From an uncultured Pedobacter sp. (GTDB lineage: Bacteria > Bacteroidota > Bacteroidia > Sphingobacteriales > Sphingobacteriaceae), in NCBI RefSeq assembly GCF_946480185.1, contig NZ_CAMLIG010000003.1, positions 186,001 to 250,000 of the forward strand: a DNA stretch of 64,000 nucleotides, given 5' to 3'. The notes below the pieces were generated by a model, which ran no database searches, was not told where the DNA came from, and was given only the letters and a program-made list of their open reading frames with translations. Within the stretch, counting starts at the first letter, position 1, and each line of letters begins with the position of its first letter. A program made the translations under genes and the position numbers. Of the stretch, positions 28,930 to 39,600 are shown piece after piece.

Positions 28930-29082
28930 GATATTTAATTTTAAGACCGTAAATGTGCAACCCTGTTTTTTTAAATCTAACTGAAAATGGCCTATCTGAT
29001 AAAAATTAAACAGCAAATTTCATACAACAGACGAGTTGTTTCTTATGGAACAGATTTTGGATCTGCATAAATTATTTTATCA

Positions 29083-29580
29083 ATGAAAATTATGGACATC
29101 ATATTAGAACTATTTGGATCTGGAAAAAATCTCACGACTTTGCAAATGTGCTTTAGAGGTTTTGTGATGTTTTGTTTAACGCTGGTGATGTTAAGAATAT
29201 CCGGGCGACGCTCGTTCGGGGTAAAAACGCCGTTAGATCTCATTATTTCGATATTGTTAGGCAGTATACTTAGCAGAGCGGTTGTAGGTGCTTCGCCATT
29301 TATGCCGGTGGTGTTTTGCGCACTTCTAATTGTAACCCTTCATCGCGTATTTAGTTGGATAATTATAAAGAATAAAACTTTCCGCCACTTAGTGGAGGGC
29401 AAAAAGATTCTACTTTTTGAAAACGGAAAATTTTTAGAAAAAAATATGAACAGAGCGCTAGTGGATGAAGAGGATGTTAAACAGAAAGTTCGAATGCAGA
29501 CTTTCCAAAACAACTTAGAAAATATCGAAAAAATATACATGGAAAGAAATGGCGATATATCCGTAGTGAAACAAAAGTAA
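29083..29580 (+). CDS. YetF/DUF421 family membrane protein
   Basis: 165 residues. Three membrane helices in the first 90 residues include the signature GRRSFGVKTPLDLIISILLGS. The cytoplasmic tail domain of about 75 residues carries the YetF-like pattern KKILLFENGKFLEKNMNRALVDEEDV. It is an inner-membrane protein; some homologues affect stress resistance or spore features, but the role is unknown here. The ATG at 29083 could be replaced by the one at 29092. It is convergent with the P-type ATPase gene, with a long hairpin in between. Confidence 0.85.
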   Translation: MKIMDIILELFGSGKNLTTLQMCFRGFVMFCLTLVMLRISGRRSFGVKTPLDLIISILLGSILSRAVVGASPFMPVVFCALLIVTLHRVFSWIIIKNKTFRHLVEGKKILLFENGKFLEKNMNRALVDEEDVKQKVRMQTFQNNLENIEKIYMERNGDISVVKQK

Positions 29581-29619
29581 GCTAACAAATTTTCAACTTC
29601 ACTTTATTCTTATCCTTTG

Positions 29620-29661
29620 AGATACTCATCTGGATAATAAATATTATCAGACAGAGTATCT
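29620..29661. terminator. bidirectional hairpin between yetF-like and P-type ATPase genes
   Basis: Outer arms AGATACTC (29620-29627) and GAGTATCT (29654-29661) are perfectly complementary. The inner part GATAAT-AAAT-ATTATC continues the stem after a short bulge. It sits in the 191-base gap between two convergent genes, so termination for one or both strands is likely. Confidence 0.55.
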
Positions 29662-29771
29662 TTAACAACGGAGTTTCATACCTGTTAAAAATTAGCTACA
29701 ACTACATTACACTAACCTATTAGGTTATAATTTTAATCCGAAATCCTCCCGGATTATTACCACTAAAAAAA

Positions 29772-32183
29772 CTATTTCACTCGTTTAAACACTTTAACAA
29801 GCTCATACCATAATACAGAGACAAAACCTACGCTAATGCTAATTAGCAACTGAAATGCTGAAAGTGGTTTAAACCCGAAGAAATTTGCCAAGGGTTGAAT
29901 ATATAGCAACAAGCCAGTAATCATTACGGTAAGGCAGATAATTAACAAGATTAAATTGTTTTTATATTTTACAGTAGTGAGCAAAGAGTAATAAAAAGAT
30001 CGGTTAACCAGTGTAAGCAAAATATTAGCGGCTATTAAACAGGTAAAAACCATCGACCGTGTTAACGCTTCACTAAAGTTTTGCTTAACTGCGTATTGAT
30101 ACACGAGTAAGACACCCAGGGTAATCATTAATCCCTGTATAATGCTGGTGGCAAGTTCTCGCCAATTAAAAAAGGTGGTACTAAAAGGTCGAGGTTTTTG
30201 AAACATGGTGTTTTTTTCCATGGGTTCATTCTCGTAAATAATGGAACAGGTGGGTCCCATAATTAGTTCTAAAAAGATAATATGTACTGGCGAAAATATA
30301 TTAGGATAAACCCACCCTAAGGCTAAAGGCAGAAAAACAGTTAGTACAATTGGAATATGGATAGAGATAATGTATTGAATTGCCTTTTTTAAATTGGTAT
30401 AAATACGCCTGCCCATTGCTATCGCGTCCACCATTTTAGATAAATCATCTTCCAATAAAATTAATGATGCGGCTTGTTTTGCTATTTCTGTCCCTTTTTT
30501 GCCCATTGCAATACCAATGTGTGCCGCTTTAAGCGCAGGGCCATCATTAACACCATCGCCCGTCATGGCCACTATTTCAGTTTGAGCTTTAAGCGCATTG
30601 ATGATTTTTAATTTGGCTTCCGGAAACATCCTGGTGAAAATGCTCGTATCTCGCACACATTTACCCAGCTCTGCCTCGTTCATCTTCATCAAATCTTCGC
30701 CGTTAATATATTTATCCGCATGCTGAAATTCAATTTGCTGGGCAATGGCGGCGCTAGTTAACGAATTATCTCCGGTAACAATCTTTACTGCAATACCTGC
30801 TTGGTAAAAATTCTGGAGTACAGTTTTGATGTTTTCTTTTGGAGGATCGTAAAAAGCCACCAATCCTTTAAATACAAATTCAAATTCTTGTTGTGTCGCC
30901 GGAAAACCATTCCCTTTAAATAACGACTGTGCCACACCCAATACGCGGTAGCCGTCCGTTGCTAATTGTTTGATGGCGTGGTCAATTTGTTCTTTTTCCT
31001 CCGGATTTAGGTTGGAGATATTAATCAATGCTTCTGCCGCACCCTTGGCGGCGATAATCCTATCTCCGCTTGCATTTTCAAAAAGATGAGTCATCATGGG
31101 CGGTTTTCCAGATAAAGGATACTCATGAATCATTTTATAGGCTTTTCGTTCATCAGCTATTGCCGATTGTTGATAAGCTGTATGCAAAGCAATCTCCATT
31201 GGGTCAAACGGAATAGGTTCGCTGGCCCACATCGCCATTCTAATCAATTCCTTTTCGGGCTCGGTTAATTCATCTGGACTTTTAATTTGATTGGTCTCCA
31301 ACACAAAAAGCTTAGCCAAAGCCATTTTATTTTGTGTAATGGTTCCGGTTTTATCTGTACAGATAACCGAAGCACTACCTAGTGTTTCTACCGTTTTCAT
31401 TTGCTTTACCACAATACCCATTTTCATTAAGCGCCAAGATCCCAAAGCCATAAAAGTGGTAAAAGCAACGGGAATCTCTTCCGGAAGGATACTCATCGCC
31501 AGCGTTAATGCTTTGAGCAGGCTATCTAAAATATTGTGCGAATGAATGTAATTAATTGCCCAAACAATTAGAAAAACAATGGCACCGGCAATCACCATCT
31601 TTTTTACAAAATTGTTGATTTGTAGCTCTAGAGGTGTTTTCTCTTCGGCTATTTTAGCTAAGCTTTCGCCGATTTTACCTAACCGGGTTTGGTTGCCCAC
31701 AGCTGTGATGGTAGCAATGGCGAGCCCACTTGCAACGGTAGTGCCGTGAAAAATTAAATTATCTGTGGATGATTTGTCTTTGTAAACTGCCAACGATTCG
31801 CCGGTTAGAATACTTTCATTCACAGAAAAATCGTTGGAGCGCACAATAATGCCGTCCGCAGTGATGGAAGTCCCTTCTTCCACCATCAGGCTATCTCCCA
31901 CTACCAAGTCTTCGCTTTTTATTTCTAAAACTTTTCCGTTAAGGATTACTTTGCATTTGGGCTGTGAAAAATCTTTCAGTTTTTCCAGCGCATCTCTGCT
32001 TCTAGAATCTTGATATAAAGAAATACCAGCCACCAAAATAATCGCGAAAGCTAAAAAAATACCATCACCAAGCTGTCCGCTTACAAAGTAAATAACAGAA
32101 GTTACCAACAACAAAATCACCATTGGCTCTTTAGTTAAACTTACCAAGGCTTCAACAAACCCGCTTTCCTTTTTAAAAGCCAA
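29772..32183 (-). CDS. cation-transporting P-type ATPase (P2-like)
   Basis: 803 residues from a TTG at 32183, but similarity continues upstream: the frame stays open to about 32320 and encodes GLSDEAVAEARQKHGANRL, a cation-ATPase N-terminal domain. No ATG, GTG or TTG precedes 32183 in that frame; an ATT at 32298-32300, overlapping the stop of the upstream gene, is the best remaining start. The TGES motif is at 127-130, DKTGT with the phosphorylated Asp277 at 277-281, and GDGVND further on, with about ten membrane helices. TM4 reads LPEEIP in place of the SERCA PEGLP. It probably exports Ca2+ or a similar cation. Third gene of the operon with the L,D-transpeptidase. Confidence 0.85.
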   Translation of the reverse strand: MAFKKESGFVEALVSLTKEPMVILLLVTSVIYFVSGQLGDGIFLAFAIILVAGISLYQDSRSRDALEKLKDFSQPKCKVILNGKVLEIKSEDLVVGDSLMVEEGTSITADGIIVRSNDFSVNESILTGESLAVYKDKSSTDNLIFHGTTVASGLAIATITAVGNQTRLGKIGESLAKIAEEKTPLELQINNFVKKMVIAGAIVFLIVWAINYIHSHNILDSLLKALTLAMSILPEEIPVAFTTFMALGSWRLMKMGIVVKQMKTVETLGSASVICTDKTGTITQNKMALAKLFVLETNQIKSPDELTEPEKELIRMAMWASEPIPFDPMEIALHTAYQQSAIADERKAYKMIHEYPLSGKPPMMTHLFENASGDRIIAAKGAAEALINISNLNPEEKEQIDHAIKQLATDGYRVLGVAQSLFKGNGFPATQQEFEFVFKGLVAFYDPPKENIKTVLQNFYQAGIAVKIVTGDNSLTSAAIAQQIEFQHADKYINGEDLMKMNEAELGKCVRDTSIFTRMFPEAKLKIINALKAQTEIVAMTGDGVNDGPALKAAHIGIAMGKKGTEIAKQAASLILLEDDLSKMVDAIAMGRRIYTNLKKAIQYIISIHIPIVLTVFLPLALGWVYPNIFSPVHIIFLELIMGPTCSIIYENEPMEKNTMFQKPRPFSTTFFNWRELATSIIQGLMITLGVLLVYQYAVKQNFSEALTRSMVFTCLIAANILLTLVNRSFYYSLLTTVKYKNNLILLIICLTVMITGLLLYIQPLANFFGFKPLSAFQLLISISVGFVSVLWYELVKVFKRVK

Positions 32184-32299
32184 ACGGTTAGCACCATGCT
32201 TTTGTCTAGCTTCGGCAACAGCCTCGTCGCTTAATCCTTTTACATCAAAGTTGTTTTGCTCCCATCTGTTTTTACGGTTAAATTGGGGGGTATTTTGAA

Positions 32300-33925
32300 T
32301 TAATTCCGTTTTCGAGAATCTTCTAAAATCATATCAGCTAAATCACCATCCAAATTATAAATATCCTTTCTAAAATTCAATTTATGGTCTTGTCCCACAA
32401 ACGCGGTAAAATATGCGATAAAAACAGGCGTTTTATCCTTCAATGTTACATAAATTTCTTTTCCGCCCTTCATGGCCGTGTTTACCTTTTCTGCTGTCCA
32501 AGCAGTATTATAGCGGAGCAGGAAATTAGCTAATTTAACGGGTTCTTCTACACGGATACAGCCGTGGCTAAATGCTCTTGAAGTTTCCCCGAATAAAGAT
32601 TTAGCCGGCGTATCATGTAAATAGGTGTTATAACTATTTGGGAAAAGGAATTTTACTAAGCCTAATGAATTATTGAGTCCTGGTTTTTGCCGTAGAACAG
32701 GCAAACCGTTTTTGTAACCGGTAATCTCCATATCGTGTGCAGTTATATAGTTTGGGTTTTTATTCATTTGGGGAAGTATTTCGTTTTTCACGATGCTTTC
32801 GGGCACATTCCAATACGGGCTAAAAACCAAGTACTTAACTTCGCCATAAAACACTGTGGTAGGATGACTCATTTGCCCAACCACCACATTACAACTCCAT
32901 ATTAGTCTATCTGCATGGTAAACATGTAATTTAAAATCAGGAATGTTTATGGCTACTATATCTTTATCTGTAGATACAGGGAGCCATCTGCTCCGCTCCA
33001 TATTTACAATAATCTGCGTAATTCTGCTCTTTAAAGGGATATTTAACGTACGGATGGTTTCGGTCCCCAATTTACCGTCGATGGCTAAACCGTTTCTTTT
33101 TTGAAAAGCCTGAATCGCTTGATAAAGTTCGCTATCAAAAACAATGCTGGTGGTGTCTCCTTGGTAATCTCCCAATAAATAAAGTCGTTCTTTAACCTCA
33201 ATAATAATGGTGGAGGTATCACCTTGGCTTAAACTGCGGGAACTCACAATGGGGCGCCAACTTGTTTTATTATCTAAAGTTTTGTATTTCCCCAAATATG
33301 CTTTCAATAAATTGTATTGCCGATAAACAGGTTCTTTGGTATTGCCATCCTTATTTTTTAAAAGACTGTCTAAATACAATTCATAGTTTACTTTTTTACG
33401 TGGGAGATGCCATTTTAGAGATTCGCTCACTGATTGGTCCATCCCTTGCCAGCTCAATTTAGAGAATTCAAAATATTGAGCAGTAAGCATCAGCTCTAAT
33501 AAAACGTTTGGTTTTTGATATCCTCTTACCTCAAAAAAAAGCGAATCCAAATCTTTCCGGTAAGGGATAGTTTGATAAATTCCCTCGTCTTCCAAATTAA
33601 CAATCCTATTGAACAAATTACCGGCCTGCTCTATTGTTTTTCCTTTTTCAAACCATGTATAAGCATATTCCCGACTTCTGTAAAAAGTATAAACATCAGT
33701 TTTAACTTCACTGATAAGCGGATAAACTTTAAAAAAATGTTCAATTTCTAAACTATCAAAATGAAGCTTGCTTTGTTCACTAAAACCTCCTCTAATACTC
33801 TGTTTCCAACTTTCTTGTTCCTTAGCTGTTGACATTTCATTTGAAACCGGCTGTCCGCAACTGAATAAAGAAAAAGTGCTCAACAAAAGTATAAACGCAA
33901 GACAAATAACCGAGGTTTTCATCAC
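32300..33925 (-). CDS. L,D-transpeptidase with peptidoglycan-binding domain, lipoprotein
   Basis: 541 residues, lipoprotein signal (lipobox near LFSC, Cys23). A long N-terminal alpha domain (about 40-240) precedes a peptidoglycan-binding type 1 motif (LYQAIQAFQKRNGLAIDGKLG, about 265-290), and then the YkuD catalytic domain. The catalytic motif is HDTPAKSLFGETSRAFSHGC, ending in the Cys near residue 455, with following IRV. This is the YcbB-like architecture that makes 3-3 cross-links in peptidoglycan from the periplasmic side. It lies 5 bases after the coiled-coil gene and overlaps the possible start of the P-type ATPase, so all three are co-expressed. Confidence 0.92.
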   Translation of the reverse strand: MMKTSVICLAFILLLSTFSLFSCGQPVSNEMSTAKEQESWKQSIRGGFSEQSKLHFDSLEIEHFFKVYPLISEVKTDVYTFYRSREYAYTWFEKGKTIEQAGNLFNRIVNLEDEGIYQTIPYRKDLDSLFFEVRGYQKPNVLLELMLTAQYFEFSKLSWQGMDQSVSESLKWHLPRKKVNYELYLDSLLKNKDGNTKEPVYRQYNLLKAYLGKYKTLDNKTSWRPIVSSRSLSQGDTSTIIIEVKERLYLLGDYQGDTTSIVFDSELYQAIQAFQKRNGLAIDGKLGTETIRTLNIPLKSRITQIIVNMERSRWLPVSTDKDIVAINIPDFKLHVYHADRLIWSCNVVVGQMSHPTTVFYGEVKYLVFSPYWNVPESIVKNEILPQMNKNPNYITAHDMEITGYKNGLPVLRQKPGLNNSLGLVKFLFPNSYNTYLHDTPAKSLFGETSRAFSHGCIRVEEPVKLANFLLRYNTAWTAEKVNTAMKGGKEIYVTLKDKTPVFIAYFTAFVGQDHKLNFRKDIYNLDGDLADMILEDSRKRN

Positions 33926-33930
33926 AATAG

Positions 33931-34365
33931 CTATTTAGTAAGTAAATGGTGTTTGCTTTCTTCGTCAAAAACATTTTCGCTTAAAACATACAAATTCTTC
34001 CTTACCTGTTGATCTTCCGCAAATAAGCTTTTAATTTCCTCGGCAATATGTGCGTTATTATTGAGTAATTCCATACCCATCGTTTTAGATTGATCTTTAA
34101 TTAGCGATGTTAACAGATTTTTATGTTTTACCACCATTTCTTTAAGCTGTTTCCGCTTTTCGCTTAACTGAGCTAAACCATTGTTTACCGGGTAAAGCTT
34201 TTCGATGCTGCTTTCGTGGATAGCCAGAGTAATTACTTTGTTAAATAACTTTTTAAAGAAGCGCATTTCGTCTTCTAGGAAAGCGAGGTCTGAAAGCCAT
34301 TCATTGTTTTGAAGATAAAGTTCATGCAATTCAGCAGCTAAGTATTTTTGTTCTATAGTTTCCAT
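33931..34365 (-). CDS. hypothetical coiled-coil protein
   Basis: 144 residues, no signal peptide and no membrane helix. The sequence is almost all helical with heptad-like leucines (for example LAQLSEKRKQLKEMVVKHKNLL) and many Lys/Glu. I do not recognise a family. It is the first gene of the operon with the L,D-transpeptidase (5-base gap) and the P-type ATPase, so a role in envelope homeostasis is a reasonable guess only. Confidence 0.7.
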   Translation of the reverse strand: METIEQKYLAAELHELYLQNNEWLSDLAFLEDEMRFFKKLFNKVITLAIHESSIEKLYPVNNGLAQLSEKRKQLKEMVVKHKNLLTSLIKDQSKTMGMELLNNNAHIAEEIKSLFAEDQQVRKNLYVLSENVFDEESKHHLLTK

Positions 34366-34852
34366 AATGACTGTTTTTTGTTGTTTTAAATTATTTTTAA
34401 GTTGATTTTTTTCCTTAACGGGACGATTAAATAGATATATAATTTGTCATAAGCTTTTGTGCCATTCAACAAATTTGATTAAAATGCGAGAGATAAAGAG
34501 TGAGAAAGATCACTCCATTTTATGATTTAGTCTTTGTTTTTCAGGTATTTATGTTTTTGAAAAGGTACTAAAGCGTATAACGTTTAACATTGCCAATAAA
34601 ACAGCCTTAAAAGGCTATATAATTCTCAAAAACCGTTAAAACTACTGTATCAAACTAGTTACAGAAACACCTTAGTTAATCTGTAAAAACCTAATAATCA
34701 ACACTAAAAATAAAATTACGATCTTAATTCATCATCGTAAACGCCTTACCAAATCAATCGATTGATTAAATGAGATTCAGCTGACTTTTCCAAATTTCAC
34801 GCTTAATACTTTTGTTAACAAAATTGTTAAACATTAATGTTAATACAAGAAT
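34366..34852. other. 487-base divergent intergenic region
   Basis: Spacer between the coiled-coil gene (minus) and the TetR gene (plus). It carries the two operator-like palindromes at 34810-34841 and a small AGCCTTAAAAGGCT hairpin around 34603-34616. Nothing else is evident. Confidence 0.45.
34810..34841. promoter_or_regulatory. tandem palindromes upstream of TetR gene
   Basis: Two perfect palindromes, TTTTGTTAACAAAA at 34810-34823 and AACATTAATGTT at 34830-34841, end 11 bases before the TTG start of the TetR gene. Autoregulation by the TetR protein through one of them is the likely purpose. Confidence 0.5.
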
Positions 34853-35425
34853 TTGAACAAAGAAGCACATATTAAGGCAACAGCAAAAGACATCTTCTTT
34901 TTAAAGGGAAACTTACATGCTACTACGCAAGAAATTGCGGATGAAGCTGGTGTAAACCGCTCGTTAATTAACTATTATTTCAAATCGAGAGACCTTCTCT
35001 TTAAAATTGTATATAATGAAGCTGTGGAAACTATGCGTAGCCAACTGGATAATGTAATTTATTCCGAAAAACCATTTATGGAAAAACTGGAATCGCTTAT
35101 TGAGGTTTACATGGACGCAATTATAAAATATCCTTACAAAGAATCTTTCCTGATTACAGAAATATGCAGTAAAAACTTTCTGCTTAAAGAAAAAAAGAAA
35201 AGTCAGGCTTTAATTGCTTTTGTAGAAGAGATAAAACAAGAGATGGAAAAAGGGACAATTAAAAAGACAGACCCGGTTCATTTCATTATCAATCTTTTTT
35301 CGTTGATGGCTTATCCCGTAATTATGGCGCCAATTTACCGCAAGCTTTTTGATTTAAACAAAGAAAGATATAAAGACTTAATGAGCGAACGAAAAGCTTT
35401 GGTTTTTAAACTAATCACAGAGTAA
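34853..35425 (+). CDS. TetR family transcriptional regulator of efflux operon
   Basis: 190 residues. The N-terminal helix-turn-helix is classical: AKDIFFLKGNLHATTQEIADEAGVNRSLINYYFKSRDLLF (first 55 residues). The rest is a helical ligand-binding domain. The start is TTG at 34853, since TAA at 34841 precedes it in frame and there is no ATG. It is followed after 45 bases by the membrane fusion protein gene in the same direction, so it is the probable local repressor of the RND pump. The ligand is unknown. Confidence 0.9.
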   Translation: MNKEAHIKATAKDIFFLKGNLHATTQEIADEAGVNRSLINYYFKSRDLLFKIVYNEAVETMRSQLDNVIYSEKPFMEKLESLIEVYMDAIIKYPYKESFLITEICSKNFLLKEKKKSQALIAFVEEIKQEMEKGTIKKTDPVHFIINLFSLMAYPVIMAPIYRKLFDLNKERYKDLMSERKALVFKLITE

Positions 35426-35470
35426 ACAAACTGCAATTCTACAAATCATCATCAAACATTAAAATAAAAT

Positions 35471-36631
35471 ATGAAAACAAAATCACCTCTAATTTTACTG
35501 GCTGGATTAAGCATCCTTTTTTATGCCTGTGGCTCTGGCGGTAAAGATAATAAAGCCCAATCGACCGAACCGCAAGTGTATCCTGTTGTGCAAATAAACC
35601 CTCAAAACACTTCCTTAGAAACCACCTACCCTGCTATGTTACAAGGACAACAAAATGTGGACATTAGACCAAAAGTAGACGGTTTTATAGAGAAAATTTA
35701 TGTGGATGAAGGTGCTACAGTAAAAAAAGGACAGCCTTTGTTTTCAATCAACGCTCCGCAATACGCACAAGAAGTACGTACAGCAACTGCTGCGATAAAA
35801 AGTGCCGAAGCAGAAGTAAGTGCTGCCCAGCTCCAATATGATAAAACAAAACCGTTGGTAGAAAAGGATATCATCAGCAAATTTGATTTAGAGAATGCTG
35901 GTCTTACATTAACTGCAAAAAAAGCCAGTTTAGCACAAGCTAGGGCGGCATTGGCAAATGCAAAAACCAATTTAAGTTATACGCTGGTAACGAGCCCGGT
36001 TAATGGTGTAATTGGCAATATCCCCTATAAAGTAGGAACTTTGGTAAGTAGCAGTAGTCCAATGCCTTTAACTACGGTGTCAAACATTGATAAAGTTTAT
36101 GCCTATTTCTCTTTAAATGAGAAACAATTGTTAGCCATTGCCAGAGAGTATAAAGGCGCATCTTTAGAAGCTAAAATCAAACAAATCCCGGCCGTTTCTT
36201 TGGTTTTAGCAGACGGAACTGTTTATCCTATAAAAGGAAAAATTGAAACCGTTAGCGGTCAAATTGATACCCAAACTGGTTCTTCAAGCTTGAGAGCTAC
36301 GTTTAACAATCCCGAAGGTTTACTAAGATCGGGTTCAAGTGCTACTGTTGTAATTCCAGAACATCTTGAAAATGCCTTGTTAATTCCTCAAAAATCAACT
36401 TCTGATATTCAGGGTAAAAAGTTTGTTTACTTAGTATCTGACAGCAATACAGTAACCAACACCAATATTGAAGTAATGGAAATTACAAAAGGTAATTATT
36501 ATGTAGTTACCGGCGGGCTTAAGGCAGGTGATAAAATTGTGGTTGAAGGTTTTACTTCATTAAAAGATGGAGTTAAAATTAAACCGAATGTTTTACCAGC
36601 AGATTCTGTTTTTGTAGGATTAAAAAAATAA
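35471..36631 (+). CDS. RND efflux membrane fusion protein (HlyD/AcrA type)
   Basis: 386 residues, lipoprotein signal (ILFYAC, Cys20) that would anchor it in the inner membrane. Domains: lipoyl half motif (VDGFIEKIYVDEGATVKKGQPL, about 67-90), alpha-hairpin (about 100-165), second lipoyl half with SPVNGVIGNIPYKVGTLV, a beta-barrel and a membrane-proximal domain. It bridges the RND pump to the outer-membrane channel. It is followed after 28 bases by the pump gene. Confidence 0.94.
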   Translation: MKTKSPLILLAGLSILFYACGSGGKDNKAQSTEPQVYPVVQINPQNTSLETTYPAMLQGQQNVDIRPKVDGFIEKIYVDEGATVKKGQPLFSINAPQYAQEVRTATAAIKSAEAEVSAAQLQYDKTKPLVEKDIISKFDLENAGLTLTAKKASLAQARAALANAKTNLSYTLVTSPVNGVIGNIPYKVGTLVSSSSPMPLTTVSNIDKVYAYFSLNEKQLLAIAREYKGASLEAKIKQIPAVSLVLADGTVYPIKGKIETVSGQIDTQTGSSSLRATFNNPEGLLRSGSSATVVIPEHLENALLIPQKSTSDIQGKKFVYLVSDSNTVTNTNIEVMEITKGNYYVVTGGLKAGDKIVVEGFTSLKDGVKIKPNVLPADSVFVGLKK

Positions 36632-36659
36632 GCTCCACAATTCAACAACACAAAATTTT

Positions 36660-39600
36660 ATGTTTAAGAAATTTATAGAAAGGCCCGTATTATCCACCGT
36701 TATTTCCATTATCATTGTGATTTTGGGTGTATTGGGGATACTTACATTGCCTATATCGCAATACCCGGAAATTGCCCCTCCTACTGTGCAGGTTTCCGCA
36801 TCTTACCAAGGTGCTAACGCGGATGTAGTTTTAAATAGCGTGGTAATTCCTTTAGAAGAACAAATTAACGGTGTGGAGAACATGCTATACATGACTTCCT
36901 CTGCCTGGAATGATGGTACTGCAAACATTACCATTTATTTTAAATTAGGCACCAACCCAGATTTGGCAGCGGTAAACGTACAAAATCGTGTTGCCAGAGC
37001 TACTCCGCTATTACCGGCAGAGGTTACAAAAGCTGGGGTAATTACTGCAAAAAAACAATCAAGTAACGTATTGATATTTGGTTTGTACAGCGATGATCCG
37101 CATTACGACACCAAGTTTATCCAAAATTATGCAGAGATCAACATCATCCCTCAAATAAAAAGGGTAAATGGTGTGGGTGATGCAACAGCTTTTGGACAAT
37201 CAACTTATGCTATGCGTTTATGGTTAAAACCAGATGTAATGGCTGCTTATGGCTTGGTGCCTGAAGATATAAGTAAAGCTTTAGCTGATCAAAATATTGA
37301 GGCGGCGCCGGGACAATTGGGTGAACAGGGAAATCAATCTTTCCAATACACCTTAAAATATACTGGGCGCTTAAAAGATGAAAGCCAGTTTGGCGATATC
37401 ATCATTAGAGCAGATAAAAATGGACAGGTTTTAAAATTAAAAGACATTGCCCGTATAGAGTTAGGCGCACAAGCTTATACCAGTACCGTTATGATTGACG
37501 GTAAAGAAGCCCTAGGTTTTGCCATTAACCAAACCGCTGGCTCTAATGCGAAGGAAGTAATTGAAGGATCTGTAAAAGTATTGGATGATGCAGCTGTAAA
37601 CTTCCCTAAAGGCATACATTATACCACATTAATTAATGTAAACGACTTTTTAGATGCCTCCATTGAAAAAGTGTTACACACGCTATTAGAAGCGTTTATA
37701 CTGGTTTTTATTGTGGTGTTTATTTTCCTTCAGGATTTTAGGTCAACACTTATACCTGCTATTTCTGTTCCGGTGGCCATTATAGGTACATTCTTCTTTT
37801 TGAGCTTATTTGGCTTTACTATCAATTTATTAACGCTTTTTGCACTCGTCCTCGCCATTGGTATTGTTGTGGATGATGCCATTGTGGTGGTAGAAGCAGT
37901 ACATGCCAAACTAGATACCGGTTATCGCTCTGCTAAAAAAGCCTCTGTTGACGCTATGGGCGAGATCACAGGAGCTATCATTTCCATCACATTGGTAATG
38001 GCGGCGGTATTTATCCCCGTAAGTTTCATCGGCGGTTCATCTGGTGTGTTTTACAGACAATTTGGTTTAACCTTGGCCATAGCCATCATTTTATCGGCAA
38101 TTAATGCCCTTACCTTAAGTCCGGCACTTTGTGCACTCTTTTTAAAACCTCATGATAAAGAACATGATGGCGATAAAAAAGGATTTAAAGACCGCTTTTT
38201 TATTGCCTTCAACACTTCCTTTGATCGGATGACTTATAGGTACAAAAGCTACGTGTATTACCTTTCGCGTAAAAAATGGATCGCTTTCACCGGCTTACTG
38301 CTATTTGTTGTTGCTTTGGTTTGGACCATGGAAACCACGCCTAAAGGTTTTGTGCCTAATGAAGATTTAGGTACTGTATTTTCAGATATTGCTTTGCCTC
38401 CCGGAACATCAAAAGAAAGAACCGAAGAAGTGTTAGACAAGATTGCCAACATTGTAAGAGGGATTCCTGAAACGCAAAACACTTTAAAAATTTCGGGCAG
38501 AGGAATGATTAGTGGGGTTGGAAGTTCTTACGGGATGGTAATTGCAAGGTTAAAACCTTGGGACCAAAGAACACGGGATGTTAAAACCATAATTGGTGAG
38601 CTGTTTGCAAAAACAGCGGGAATGAAGGAAGCAAAAATTATTTTCTTTGCACCGCCAACTATCTCGGGTTTTGGTACTGGCGGAGGTTTCGAGTTCCAGT
38701 TGCAGGATAAAACCGGTGGAACCATCCAAAAGTTTACGCAAGTATCAAATGATTTTTTGGCTGCCTTAAATAAACGTCCGGAGATTCAGTACGCTTCAAC
38801 ATCATTTAACCCCAACTTTCCTCAGTACGAGATTACTACTGATGTAGCTAAAATTAAACAAGCCGGCCTAACGGTAAATAACGTAATGGACGTAATGCAA
38901 GGTTATTACGGAGGTATTTACGCTTCAAACTTTAACAAATTTGGAAAACAATATCGCGTGGTTTATCAGGCCGATCCTCAGTACAGAGACAATCTGGAAA
39001 GCTTAAACAAGGTTTATGTACGCACCGGAGACGGAACGATGGCACCAATTACTGAGTTTGTGACTTTAAAAAAAACTTATGGTCCGCAATCTATATCAAG
39101 GTTTAACCTTTATACTTCAATTGCCATTACCGGTAATCCAAACAATGGTTATAGTACCGGTGATGCGTTAGCGGCCGTAAAAGAAGAAGCGGCGAAAACA
39201 CTTCCTCCAGGATATGGTTACGAGTTCTCGGGTTTATCCAGAGAGGAACAATCGGCGGGAAGCCAAACCATCATGATTTTTGGATTGTGTTTAATATTTG
39301 TTTATTTCTTATTGGCCGCACAATACGAGAGTTATATATTGCCACTGGCCGTGATTGCTTCTTTACCCGTTGGTTTAGCCGGAGTATTTATTTTTGATAA
39401 AATCTTTGGCGTAAACAATAACATTTACACGCAAATTACCCTGATTATGTTGGTAGGTCTGCTTGCCAAAAACGCCATCTTAATTGTAGAATATGCCGTT
39501 GGTCGACGTAAAAAAGGAATGACCATTTTAAGAGCGGCTTTAGATGGTGCAACTGCTCGTCTTCGCCCAATTTTAATGACTTCCTTAGCATTTATATTTG

